Below are positions 42,266 to 51,433 of a stretch of DNA of 64,000 nt, piece by piece. The position numbers and the translations under genes were made by a program. Numbering within the stretch: the stretch's first letter is position 1; every line of letters begins with the position of its first letter. This stretch comes from Brevibacterium jeotgali (GTDB lineage: Bacteria; Actinomycetota; Actinomycetes; Actinomycetales; Brevibacteriaceae), in contig NZ_FXZM01000013.1 of NCBI RefSeq assembly GCF_900169175.1, forward strand, positions 1 through 64,000, given 5' to 3'. The notes under the pieces were generated by a model, which worked only from the letters and a program-made list of their open reading frames with translations, was not told the origin of the DNA and did not search any database.

Positions 42266-43275
42266 GGGATGCCGCCTGAACCGGGGGTGCCGCGGGTGCC
42301 GCGGGTGCCGGATGAGTTCGCGCGCACGCCCTCATCGAGGAACGCGTTGATCACCTCGTAGGCCTGGCGGAGCGATCGGGAGAAGCGGGGCAGGGTGATG
42401 AAGCCGTGCAGGGCGCCGTCGACACGGTGGATGCGGACGGTGTTGCCCGCTTCCTCGAGCGCACGGCCGTAGGCCTCGCCCTCGTCGCAGAGCAGGTCGA
42501 GTTCGGCGGTGATGAGGAGCGTGTCCGGCTGGCCGGAGAAGTCATCGGCCATGAGCGGGGCGACGCGGGGGTCCTTGCGCGCCTGCGGGTCCGGGACGTA
42601 CATCTCGAGGTAGTCCTGGACCTCGTGGGTCGTGAGGCGATAGTCCTTCCCGTGATCGCGCACGGAGGCGAACGGTGAGGTCCGGGGGTCGTGGTCCCAG
42701 TGGGTGACGGGATAGAGGAGGATCTGGCGTCCGGGGGTGGAATGGCCCTCCGCGTGCAGCTGCTGGGAGACGACTGCTGCGAGGTTACCGCCCGCGGAGT
42801 CACCCACGAGCACGATGCGGTCCGGGTCCTCGACACCCACGCGGCCCGGTTCGTCCAACAGGAGCCGGGCGATGTGCAGGCAGTCCTCGAGGCCTGCGGG
42901 GAACGGGTGCTCCGGTGCCAGGCAGTAGTCGACGGAGACGACGACGCAGCCGGTGAGCTCCGCCATCGTCGCGCACGCCGGCGTGTAGCTCTCGATGTTC
43001 CCCGTCACCCAGCCGCCACCGTGGAAGAAGAGGAGGACGTCATCGCGGCTGCGTTCGACCGGGCTGAACACGCGGACCGGGATCGGGTGCTCGCCGTCGT
43101 CGACGGTGGTCTGGCGGTAGGGGACGCGGGGTCCTGAGAGTGCGGCCAGCTGTCGCTGCAGACGCCGGACCTTCTCGTAGTCCTCGCGCATGTTGACCCG
43201 CGGGGCGGCGAACAGCCCGAGCACCGCTCTGACGAACCGGTTCACGGGCGGCCTGCGGCGATCGGACTGGTCCAT
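42262..43275 (-). CDS. alpha/beta hydrolase, HSL/GDXG lipolytic family
   Basis: A 337-residue esterase of the hormone-sensitive-lipase-like family IV. HGGGWVTG is the oxyanion motif, GDSAGGN is the nucleophile elbow, and the C-terminal Asp/His are in the region with DLLCDEGEAYG and HGFITLPR. The C-terminus ends in Gly/Thr/Arg repeats (GTRGTRGTPG), encoded by a GGTGCCGCG repeat. It heads the operon with the acyltransferase and DUF6320 genes. Confidence 0.85.
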   Translation of the reverse strand: MDQSDRRRPPVNRFVRAVLGLFAAPRVNMREDYEKVRRLQRQLAALSGPRVPYRQTTVDDGEHPIPVRVFSPVERSRDDVLLFFHGGGWVTGNIESYTPACATMAELTGCVVVSVDYCLAPEHPFPAGLEDCLHIARLLLDEPGRVGVEDPDRIVLVGDSAGGNLAAVVSQQLHAEGHSTPGRQILLYPVTHWDHDPRTSPFASVRDHGKDYRLTTHEVQDYLEMYVPDPQARKDPRVAPLMADDFSGQPDTLLITAELDLLCDEGEAYGRALEEAGNTVRIHRVDGALHGFITLPRFSRSLRQAYEVINAFLDEGVRANSSGTRGTRGTPGSGGIP

Positions 43276-43314
43276 GGTGACAGCTTAGGCGCGGGCGGTG
43301 GGTTCAGCGCGGTC

Positions 43315-43398
43315 GTGACGCACGTGGCAATGCACATGGTGACGCACGTGGCGAGGGACTTGGCGACGGGCTTGGCGACGGGCGTGGCGAGGTGTCCC
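43315..43398. repeat. short intergenic direct repeats
   Basis: GTGACGCACGTGGC occurs at 43315-43328 and 43339-43352, and a GGCGACGGGC-type repeat follows at about 43362-43385. The gap between the divergent esterase and YwaF-like genes is thus built of short repeats. The region must hold both promoters, but none is clear. Confidence 0.45.
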
Positions 43399-43414
43399 CG
43401 AATACACTGCGCTC

Positions 43415-44281
43415 ATGGACAGCCCAGTCGAACCGATCGGACGGATGACGCCCTACGGAGCGGAGCACATCGCGGTGCTCGGGGTGACGGTGGTCCTCGC
43501 AGTGGTCCTCGTGATCGCGGCTCGACGCATCCGCGGGACCGTGCACGAAGACCGCCTGCTGCGAGCCGCCGGGTGGATCATGCTGACGGTGACGGTGGTG
43601 TGGACCCTGTGGGGCATGATGCCCGGCCAGTGGAACATCGACCAGTCGCTGCCCTTCCAGTTCTCCGACGCGATGCGCTTCCTCACCGCGATCGCACTGC
43701 TGACGCGAGCCGGGTGGGCGATTGCGATCTGCTGCTTCTGGGGTCTGACGCTCAACCTGCAGTCCGTCATCACGCCCGATCTGAACTACTTCGACTACCC
43801 GGTCGCGGAGTTCGCCGCCTACTGGTTCCTGCACATCGCCGCGCTCATCGTGCCGATCGTCTTCGTGTGGGGACTGGGGTACCGACCCACCTGGCGCGGG
43901 TACTGCGTCGCCTATGCGGCTGCGATCGCGTGGGCGCTGGTGGCGATCTGCGCGAATGCGCTCACGGGTGCCAACTACGCGTATCTGAGCCACGCACCGG
44001 AGGGTCCGTCGGTGCTCGACGTACTGGGGCCGTGGCCGGTCTACATCCTGTGGGAGCTGGTCATCGTCGCTGTCGTGTGGGCGCTCATGACGTGGCCGTG
44101 GGCGATGCGAGGTGCGCGGGAAGCCGGTCTGCTGCCGGACACGCTGCAGCATGCCGTCGAGGTCGACAGGTGGGCGACTGTTCGCAGACTCTCCCCTCCT
44201 CGCCCCGTGGACGCCGCGCTCGGATCGAGGGGGTCCTCCGTCCCTCCCCCGCACTCCCCAGGCGCGGTGCGCCCGCAGTGA
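43415..44281 (+). CDS. TIGR02206/YwaF family membrane protein
   Basis: A 288-residue integral membrane protein with six or seven helices. The family layout is clear, with HIAVLGVTVVLAVVLVIAARR near the N-terminus and the polar loop QSVITPDLNYFDYPVAEF. The function is unknown. ATG 43415 is chosen because it is the first in-frame start. A long hydrophilic C-terminal tail (about 50 residues) is unusual and may be partly disordered. Confidence 0.75.
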   Translation: MDSPVEPIGRMTPYGAEHIAVLGVTVVLAVVLVIAARRIRGTVHEDRLLRAAGWIMLTVTVVWTLWGMMPGQWNIDQSLPFQFSDAMRFLTAIALLTRAGWAIAICCFWGLTLNLQSVITPDLNYFDYPVAEFAAYWFLHIAALIVPIVFVWGLGYRPTWRGYCVAYAAAIAWALVAICANALTGANYAYLSHAPEGPSVLDVLGPWPVYILWELVIVAVVWALMTWPWAMRGAREAGLLPDTLQHAVEVDRWATVRRLSPPRPVDAALGSRGSSVPPPHSPGAVRPQ

Positions 44282-44392
44282 ACCGCATGCAGGACGTCTC
44301 CCACCCGGCCGGGTGTGTGGCTGACCGGCAGCGTGCTGGGTGCTGCGTACTGCGGGACGCACCTGCCGGGCGAGGGCCGACGGACGGGCTCA

Positions 44393-44432
44393 CGGTCCGA
44401 GGGACGGTCGCACTCGCCCGTCCCTCGGACCG
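44393..44432. terminator. bidirectional hairpin terminator
   Basis: CGGTCCGAGGGACGG at 44393-44407 pairs perfectly with CCGTCCCTCGGACCG at 44418-44432. It lies between the convergent YwaF-like and ABC transporter genes. Nothing else is seen in the 214-base gap. Confidence 0.7.
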
Positions 44433-44495
44433 CAGGGGTGTCCGTCGCGGGGGTGGGAGGGGGTCGCTCGACGGGGAGTGTCTGCCCTCGCGCCC

Positions 44496-46334
44496 TCAGC
44501 CGGCCGCGCGGAGTCTCGCGGCCTCCCGGCGGCGCTGCTCCTGCTCGACCGGATCCGGCACCGGCAGGGACGCGATGAGCCTGCGCGTGTAGTCGTGGTC
44601 CGGACGCGTGAGCACCTGTTCTCCGGTGCCGTTCTCCAACAGCTCCCCGTGGTAGAGGACGCCGATCCGGTCCGACAGCATGTCGACGACCGCCAGATCG
44701 TGGCTGATGAAGACCGTGGCGAAGCCCAGACGATCCTGCAGCTCGCGGAACAGCTCGAGCACCTTCGCCTGCACGGAGACGTCCAGCGCCGACGTCGGCT
44801 CATCGGCGACGAGCAGCTCCGGATCCAGCGCGATGCCGCGCGCCAACGACGCACGCTGACGCTGACCGCCGGACAGCTCGTGCGGATACCGCTTCGCGTA
44901 CTCGGCGGGCAGCTGGACAGCATCCAGCAGTGACAGCACTTCCCCGCGACGATCCGCATCGCTCATCGTCGGACGGTGCACCGCGAACGGCTCCTCGATG
45001 CACTGGCCGACGGTCAGCTGCGGGTTGAACGACGCGGCGGGATCCTGGAAGACGAAGCCGATCCGCCTGCGCAGCGGCTTGAACGTCTTCTCCTTCATCC
45101 CGACCATCTCGTAGCCCAGGACATTCAGCGACCCGCCCGTGGCGGTGGTGAGCCCGGCGATCGCACGACCGATCGTCGTCTTGCCGGAGCCCGATTCGCC
45201 GACCAGCCCGAACACCTCACCCTGGTGCACCGTGAAGTCGACTCCGGCCACCGCGGTGAAGTCCGGCTTGCCGATGCCTCCCGGGTAGACGATCTCCAGC
45301 CCGCGAGCCGTGACGACCGGCTCACCGAACGTGCTGCCGGCCTCGCCGGGCGCATCGGCCTCGGCAGGTCCATCGGCCCCGGCGGGCGCATCGGCCGCGG
45401 CGGGCGCATAGACCTCGCCGACGGCCGCGGCCCCGGATGCTGCAGCGGAAGTCTTCCCGGGAGCAGTGGTCTCCCCCGCCTCGGCGGTGGTCGCACCGGC
45501 GCGAGCGGCAGCCGCCGCACCCGCCCCGCCCGGACCAGAGCGGGAGTCTGCGCCCAGCCGCGGGACGGCCGCGAGCAGCGCCCGCGTGTACTCCTCCTGC
45601 GGTGAGGCGAACAGCTCCTTCACCGGTGCGGTCTCGACCAGCTCGCCGCGGAACATCACCGCGACCCGATCAGCGAGGTCCGCGACGACCCCCATGTTGT
45701 GGGTGATGAGCACGATCGCCGTGCCGCGCCGGTCACGCAGGTCGCGCAGCAGATCGAGGATCTCGGCCTGGACGGTGACGTCGAGTGCGGTCGTCGGCTC
45801 GTCGGCGACGATGACATCGGCACCCAGAGCCAGCGCCATCGCGATGACGATGCGCTGCTTCTGTCCGCCGGAGAACTGGTGCGGGTAGTAGTCGTAGCGG
45901 TCGGCGACGTTCGGGATGCCGACGTCCTCCAGCGCGCTGACGACCCGCTGACGGATCTCCTTCTTCCTGAGCTTCGGGTTGTGGGCGCGCAGACCCTCTG
46001 CGATCTGCCAGCCGACCGTGAAGACCGGATTGAGCGCGGTCGACGGCTCCTGGAACACCATGGAGACATCCGCGCCGCGCAGCTTCCGCAGCTGGGTCTT
46101 CGACGCCGCGAGCACGTTCCTGCCCTGGAGCACGACCGCGCCGTTCGTCGTCGCCGTCTCCGGAATGAGGCCCAGGACGCTGCGTGCAGTGACGGACTTG
46201 CCGGAACCGGATTCGCCGACGATCGCGAGCACCTCCCCGGGCGCGACCGCGAGTGACAGGTCCTTGACCGCGTGGACGTCGCCCGCGTCGGTGACGTCGA
46301 GGCCGTCGATGCTGAGGACGGGGTCCTGTGTCAT
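44496..46334 (-). CDS. dipeptide/nickel-type ABC transporter ATPase, fused DppD-DppF
   Basis: A 612-residue fusion of two ABC ATPase domains that energise peptide (or nickel) import. Each half has its own Walker A (GESGSGKS near residue 40, GESGSGKT near 378), signature (FSGGQKQR and LSGGQRQR) and Walker B. The linker between them (about residues 265-340) is Ala/Gly/Thr-rich. Fused DppDF proteins are common in actinobacteria. The ATG overlaps the stop of the dppC-like gene (ATGA). Confidence 0.9.
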   Translation of the reverse strand: MTQDPVLSIDGLDVTDAGDVHAVKDLSLAVAPGEVLAIVGESGSGKSVTARSVLGLIPETATTNGAVVLQGRNVLAASKTQLRKLRGADVSMVFQEPSTALNPVFTVGWQIAEGLRAHNPKLRKKEIRQRVVSALEDVGIPNVADRYDYYPHQFSGGQKQRIVIAMALALGADVIVADEPTTALDVTVQAEILDLLRDLRDRRGTAIVLITHNMGVVADLADRVAVMFRGELVETAPVKELFASPQEEYTRALLAAVPRLGADSRSGPGGAGAAAAARAGATTAEAGETTAPGKTSAAASGAAAVGEVYAPAAADAPAGADGPAEADAPGEAGSTFGEPVVTARGLEIVYPGGIGKPDFTAVAGVDFTVHQGEVFGLVGESGSGKTTIGRAIAGLTTATGGSLNVLGYEMVGMKEKTFKPLRRRIGFVFQDPAASFNPQLTVGQCIEEPFAVHRPTMSDADRRGEVLSLLDAVQLPAEYAKRYPHELSGGQRQRASLARGIALDPELLVADEPTSALDVSVQAKVLELFRELQDRLGFATVFISHDLAVVDMLSDRIGVLYHGELLENGTGEQVLTRPDHDYTRRLIASLPVPDPVEQEQRRREAARLRAAG

Positions 46335-47296
46335 GCCGTCTCCTCCACTGCAGACTTCTTCTTCGATCCCGCGCGCCTGCGCAGGCGCAGACGCGGATCG
46401 TTGAGGTCGTTCATCGACTCACCCACGAGCGTGATGCCCAGGACGGTGACGACGATCGCGATGCCGGGGAACACGCTGGTCCACCAGATGCCGCTCGTGA
46501 CGTCGGCCAGCGACTTGTTGAGGTCGTAGCCCCATTCCGCCGCGGACGACGGCTCGATGCCGAAGCCCAGGAAGCCCAGTCCGGCGAGAGTGAGGATCGC
46601 CTCGGACGAGTTCAGCGTGAAGATCAGCGGCAGGGTGCGGGTCGCGTTGCGGAACACGTGCTTCGTGATGACGCGCGTGCGGGACGCACCCAGCACGATC
46701 GCCGATTCCACGAACGGCTCCGCCTTGAGGCGGACCGTCTCCGCGCGCACCACGCGGAAGTACTGCGGGATGAACACGACGGTGATCGAGAATGCCGCGG
46801 CGAGGATGCCGCCCCACGCACTCGACTGGCCGCCGGAGATCACGATCGCCATGACGATCGCCAGCAGCAGCGACGGGAACGCGTAGACCGCGTCCGCGAT
46901 GACGACGAGGATCCGGTCCAGCCACCCGCCGATGTATCCGGAGACCAGGCCCAGGGCCACACCGAGGAAGATCGACAGCAGCACGGCGACGATGATGACG
47001 CTCACCGCGGTCTGGGCACCCCAGATGACACGGGAGAACACGTCGTATCCACCCACCGTCGTCCCCCAGATGTGGGCGGCGCTCGGTGCCTGCTGGGCGC
47101 CGAACCGACCGCCCTCCTCGTAGGACATCTGGGCGTAGCCGTAGGGGGCGATGAGCGGCGCGAAGATCGCCGCGATGAGCACCAGCGCGCAGATGACGAG
47201 ACCTGCGATGAGCATCCCGCGCTGCAGGCCGACGGCCTGGCGCAGGTGGCTGATGATCGGGAGCCGCTGGAACGGGATGCGCTTGAGAATGTCCAT
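46331..47296 (-). CDS. ABC transporter permease, DppC-like
   Basis: A 321-residue permease with six helices. The BPD_transp_1 core includes VIIVAVLLSIFLGVALGLVSGYIGG, and the EAA loop is VLGASRTRVITKHVFRN. It forms the channel with DppB. The start at 47294-47296 overlaps the dppB stop (TGATG). The longer frame extending to 47935 is antisense-like filler. Confidence 0.88.
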   Translation of the reverse strand: MDILKRIPFQRLPIISHLRQAVGLQRGMLIAGLVICALVLIAAIFAPLIAPYGYAQMSYEEGGRFGAQQAPSAAHIWGTTVGGYDVFSRVIWGAQTAVSVIIVAVLLSIFLGVALGLVSGYIGGWLDRILVVIADAVYAFPSLLLAIVMAIVISGGQSSAWGGILAAAFSITVVFIPQYFRVVRAETVRLKAEPFVESAIVLGASRTRVITKHVFRNATRTLPLIFTLNSSEAILTLAGLGFLGFGIEPSSAAEWGYDLNKSLADVTSGIWWTSVFPGIAIVVTVLGITLVGESMNDLNDPRLRLRRRAGSKKKSAVEETA

Positions 47297-48390
47297 CAGT
47301 ACCTCACTCGCGGGTCGATGAGGGCGGCGATGACGTCGACGAGGAAGTTCGTGAGCGCCACGATGACGGCGAGCATCACGACGATCCCCTGCACGGCGAC
47401 GAAGTCGCGCTTGAGGAGGTATTGGACCAGTTGGAAGCCCAGGCCCTTCCACTCGAAGGTCGTCTCCGTCAGCACCGCACCGGCGAGCATCATCGCGATC
47501 TGCATGCCCATGACCGTGATGACGGGGATGAGCGCAGGACGCCACGCGTGGGTCGTGACGAGTCGGAACTCGCTCACGCCGCGCGACCGGCCGGACTCGA
47601 CGTACTGCTGCCCGAGCGTGCCGATGAGGTTCGTGCGCACCAGACGGAGGAACACGCCGGCGGTCAGCAGACCCAGCGCGATCGCCGGCAGCACCGCGTG
47701 GGACGCGATGTCGCCCAGAGCGTCGAAGTCGCCGATCCGGATGGCGTCGATGAAGTAGATGCGGGTGGGGCCGACGACGCCGGACATGAGCAGTTCGGTG
47801 CTGCTGGAGGCACGGCCCGATGCCGGGAACAGCGGGATGAGCACCCCGAACGTCAACTTCAGCAGCAGACCCGCAAAGAACACCGGGGTCGCGTAGCAGA
47901 GGATCGCGAACACGCGCAGGGCCGCGTCCGGCCACCGGTCGCGGTGGTAGGCCGCGAGCATGCCCAGGGGGATGCCGACGGCGAAGGCGACGATGAGGGC
48001 GAAGAACACCAGTTCGGCGGTCGCCGCACCGTACTGGAGGAAGAGATCCGTCACGGGTCGGTTGTCCGACACCGTCGTGCCGAAGTCGCCGCGCAGCAGA
48101 TCGCCCATGTACTCGAAGTACTGGACGATGAGCGGCCGATCGTAGCCGGCGGCCTCGATCCTCTCCTGCAGCTGGGCCTTGGTGAGCCTTCCGCCCAATG
48201 CCGCGGTGATCGGGTCGCCGGTGATCCGCATGAGGAAGAACACCAGTGTGGTGAGGATCCAGACGGTGGGGATGATGAGGAGGAACCGGATGAGGACGTA
48301 GCGCCCCAGTCCGGACCCTGACGGTCGCTGCTTCTTCAGCGGCTTGGCCGGGTCCTCCGCGAGAACAGGGTTCTCAGCGCTTGCAGCCAT
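47296..48390 (-). CDS. ABC transporter permease, DppB-like
   Basis: A 364-residue permease. A polar N-terminus (about 30 residues) is followed by VLIRFLLIIPTVWILTTLVFF and the DppB-type periplasmic loop DPITAALGG. The BPD_transp_1 domain follows, with the EAA motif GRSRGVSEFRLVTTHAWR. ATG 48388-48390 is used. It lies behind a hairpin that separates it from the solute-binding gene. Confidence 0.88.
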   Translation of the reverse strand: MAASAENPVLAEDPAKPLKKQRPSGSGLGRYVLIRFLLIIPTVWILTTLVFFLMRITGDPITAALGGRLTKAQLQERIEAAGYDRPLIVQYFEYMGDLLRGDFGTTVSDNRPVTDLFLQYGAATAELVFFALIVAFAVGIPLGMLAAYHRDRWPDAALRVFAILCYATPVFFAGLLLKLTFGVLIPLFPASGRASSSTELLMSGVVGPTRIYFIDAIRIGDFDALGDIASHAVLPAIALGLLTAGVFLRLVRTNLIGTLGQQYVESGRSRGVSEFRLVTTHAWRPALIPVITVMGMQIAMMLAGAVLTETTFEWKGLGFQLVQYLLKRDFVAVQGIVVMLAVIVALTNFLVDVIAALIDPRVRY

Positions 48391-48412
48391 GGGTACGAAG
48401 CCATTCAGTCGC

Positions 48413-48450
48413 GCCGATGGGGCGGGTGCAGCCGCACCCACCCCATCGGC
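48413..48450 (-). terminator. attenuating hairpin between binding-protein and permease genes
   Basis: GCCGATGGGG, one mismatch, then GGGTGC at 48413-48429 pairs with the matching arm at 48434-48450. Such hairpins often lower expression of the permease genes relative to the binding-protein gene. Confidence 0.7.
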
Positions 48451-48478
48451 TGTCAGTTCAGGGAACCGTGATCCGCTC

Positions 48479-50042
48479 TCACTTGCCCAGCAGGGCGAGG
48501 CGGAACTGGAACGACGGGTCGAGCGTCTCGTCGACACCTGTCACGTCGTTGCCGGACACTGCGATCTGCGAACCCTGCAGGAACGGCAGGGTCGGCAGCT
48601 GTTCGGCGAGGTCGTTCTGGATGTCGGAGATCGCCTCCGCGCGCTCGTCCTCGTCCGTGATGGAACCCTGCTCCATCAGCTTCGTGTTGATGTCCTCATC
48701 GCGGAAGTGGTTCGCGAGGAACGACGGGCTCTCGTCCGTGTCGTAGAAGAACGGCACCATGTAGTTGTCCGCGTCCGAGTAGTCCGGGAACCAACCCAGC
48801 TGGTAGGCCGGGTAGAGGTCCTCCGTGCGGTCCTCCGCGTACTGGACCCACTCCGTGGACTGCAGGTCGACGTTGAAGAGGTCCGTCGACTCGAGCTGGC
48901 TCTTCACCATCGCGTACTCGTCACCGGAGGAGGGCCCGTAGTGGTCGGGGTTGTACTGGAGACTGACGTCGACCGGTGTCTCCACGCCTGCGTCCTCGAG
49001 GCGCTGCGCCGCCTCGTCCGCGTCCGCTGCGCCGCTGCCGTCGCCGTAGAGGTCCTTGAGCGATTCGTTGGCGCCCGGCAGGCCTTCGGGGACGTAGGAG
49101 TACAGCGGGGTGTACGTGCCCTTGTAGACCTGCTCCGCGATCGTCTCGCGGTCGATCGAGTCGGCCATCGCCTGGCGGATCGCCAGCGCCTTGTCCTCGT
49201 CCGGGTCATCCGACTCCGCGCCGTGGGGCATGGTGTCGAAGTTGAAGACGATGTAGCGGATCTCGCCGCCGGGTCCCTGGTGGACCGTGAGCTCGTCGTT
49301 GCCCTCGAGGTCCTCGACGTCCGTTGCGGACAGCGAGCGCCAGGCGACGTCGAGGTCACCCTGCTCCAGGCCGAGCTTCATGTTGTTCGCATCAGCGAAG
49401 TACCGCATCTGCACGGTGTCGGACTTCGCTTCGCCCAGCGGGCCCTGGTAGTCCGGGTTGGCCTTGTAGGAGATGAGCTCGTTGAACGAGTAGGAATCGA
49501 TCGTGAACGGGCCGGCGAAGGCCTCTCCGTCGACGATCTCCTGGTCCGGGGTGATCTCGTCCGCGGCGAAGACGTCTTCGTCGACGATCGGGCCGGCAGG
49601 ACCGGCGAGCACCAGCGGGAACGTCTGATCGTTCTCGCGGTTGAGCGTGAACTGGACCGTGAGGTCGTCCGGCGTCTCGATGGACTCGACCGTGCCGAGC
49701 AGCGAGGAGGGACCGTTCGGGTCCTGGATCTCCAGCTGGCGCTCGAAGCTGAACTTCACGTCGGAGGCCGTGAGCTCATTGCCGTTGGCGAAGGTCAGGC
49801 CCTCCTTGAGCGTCACTTCGTACGTGCTGGGATCGGTGAAGTCAGCGGACTCCGCGATATCGGGCTCCGTGTCCGCCGTGCCCGGGGTGTAGGACAGGAG
49901 GAACGGGAAGACCTGCTGCATCACGAAGAACGAGCCGTTGTCGTAGGAGCCGGCCGGGTCGATGACCGTCACCTTGTCGGTGGTGCCGACGGTGACGGTG
50001 CTGCCGCCCTCGCCTTCCGCGACTCCCACGTCCTCATCAGTG
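48479..50042 (-). pseudogene. ABC transporter solute-binding protein, 5' end deleted
   Basis: About 520 codons of a DppA-like family 5 binding protein are present, from STDEDVGVAEGEGGSTVTVGTT to the proper C-terminus FQFRLALLGK. Upstream of about 50,042 the frame runs into antisense of the proC-like remnant, so the signal peptide and lipobox are gone. Without them the product would stay in the cytoplasm. The transporter genes downstream look intact. The cause is either a real deletion or a misassembly; see the finding on the junction. Confidence 0.72.
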
Positions 50043-50536
50043 CTCTGGCGGGCGTCACCCGCGCGAAGGTCCGGGCCGCCGCGGGCGCCGATGTCCCGGT
50101 GATCCGTGCCATCCCGATGCCGCCGGTCCGCAACCGGGCCGTCGCCACGGTCGTCACCCCCGCGCATCCGGCGGCGGCGGAGATCTTCGATGTGCTCGGC
50201 GGGACACTGCCGGTGGCGGACGAAGCAGCCCTCTCCGTGTTCTCGTCCGTGACGGGTGCGGTGTCAAGCCACCTCCACTACCTCGCGGTGGTCTGCTCGT
50301 GGGCGGAGTCACAGGGAGTGCCGCGAGACGATGCGGAGCGGTTCCTGCGCGGCCTCTTCGCGGGCCTCTCCCCCGCGATCGCGGACACGGACACCCCGAT
50401 CGCCCAGGTCGTCGGCGACCATGAGACTCCGGGCGGACTCAACGAGCAGCTGCGCCGGTCGTTCTTCGACGAACACGGCACTGCGTCACTGGAGCACGCG
50501 CTCGACGACCTTCACGCACGCGTCACCCGGCCCTGA
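50035..50536 (+). pseudogene. pyrroline-5-carboxylate reductase, 5' end deleted
   Basis: The last 165 or so codons of a ProC-like dehydrogenase remain: SALAGVTRAKVRAAAG, then PVIRAIPMPPVRN and the dimerisation domain with FSSVTGAVSSHLHYLA and DHETPGGLNEQLRRSFF. The N-terminal NADPH-binding Rossmann domain, about 90-100 residues, is missing. The product would be inactive for proline synthesis. The start of homology abuts the broken solute-binding gene. The long plus-strand frame extending back to 48344 is only antisense of that gene. Confidence 0.72.
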
Positions 50537-50553
50537 GGCCGGAGTCGGGAGGT

Positions 50554-51285
50554 TCAGTGCCGTCCGAGCAGTGAGGCTGCCGCGTCGTCGAGGTAGACGT
50601 CGACTTCCGCGTGGTCCTGCAGGGCACTCGCCGGGACCTCCTCGGTGGCAGACCCCTCGATCATCGCGCGGACGGCAGGGGCCTTGCCCTCGCCGAACGC
50701 CAGGAGCAGCGCATGCCGGGATTCGAGGATCGTGCCGATGCCCTGCGAGATCGCGCGGGTCGGCACCTCCGCCTCGCTGTCGAAGAAGCGGGAGTTCGCC
50801 TCGCGGGTGCTCGGCGTCAGGTCGACGACCCGCGTGCGCGATGCGAAGGACGAGCCCGGTTCGTTGAAGGCGATGTGGCCGTTGGGACCCACGCCCAGGA
50901 TCTGCAGGTCCACACCGCCCACGGCGAGGATGCGCTGCTCGAAATCCGCTGCGGCGGCGTCCGGGTCGTCAGCGTCGCCAGTGGGCAGAACCGCGGTGTC
51001 CGCATCGATGCCCCAGGGCTCCAGCACGTGCTCGGTGATGTAGCGGCGGTAGCTCTGCGGATGGCTGGGTGCCAGACCCACGTACTCGTCGAGGCAGGTG
51101 ATCCGCAGGCGGCTGAGGTCGAGCCCGTTGGCCACACGCGCGGTGATCTCCGCGTACAGGGGCTCCGGCGAGGACCCTGTGGCGATCCCCAGGACTGCGT
51201 CCGGGGTGTCGCGCACCAACTGTTCGATCGCGTCCGCTGCCTGTGCGATCAGGAACGCGGGGTCTTCGCCGGTGGTGATCCTCAT
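50554..51285 (-). CDS. nagB: glucosamine-6-phosphate deaminase
   Basis: A 243-residue enzyme that converts glucosamine-6-phosphate to fructose-6-phosphate and ammonia. The motif ITCLDEYVGL (with the catalytic Asp), GVGPNGHIAFNEPG and the phosphate-binding AISQGIGTILE are all present. The ATG at 51283-51285 is used. It is convergent with the proC remnant and divergent from the histidine kinase gene. Confidence 0.92.
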   Translation of the reverse strand: MRITTGEDPAFLIAQAADAIEQLVRDTPDAVLGIATGSSPEPLYAEITARVANGLDLSRLRITCLDEYVGLAPSHPQSYRRYITEHVLEPWGIDADTAVLPTGDADDPDAAAADFEQRILAVGGVDLQILGVGPNGHIAFNEPGSSFASRTRVVDLTPSTREANSRFFDSEAEVPTRAISQGIGTILESRHALLLAFGEGKAPAVRAMIEGSATEEVPASALQDHAEVDVYLDDAAASLLGRH

Positions 51286-51433
51286 GCGTGAAAGCGTACA
51301 CACCGGAGAAGAGAGCTCCGGTCAGGAGGTTCATGTCGCAGCGCTGAGCCGAGAATGGATCATACTTGTCAGGGGCACGAACAAGCGGAAACGGGGCGGA
51401 GACACCGCGACGATACGAGGAGGGCATGAGGCG

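Noticed and set aside
40859..42361. 500-residue plus-strand open frame over the acyltransferase gene
   Set aside because: It is Arg/Gly-rich, without domains, and is antisense to a recognised protein.
48344..50536. 730-residue plus-strand open frame over the dppA-like gene
   Set aside because: Up to about 50,035 it is antisense to a clear solute-binding protein and has no family likeness. Only the last 165 codons match ProC.
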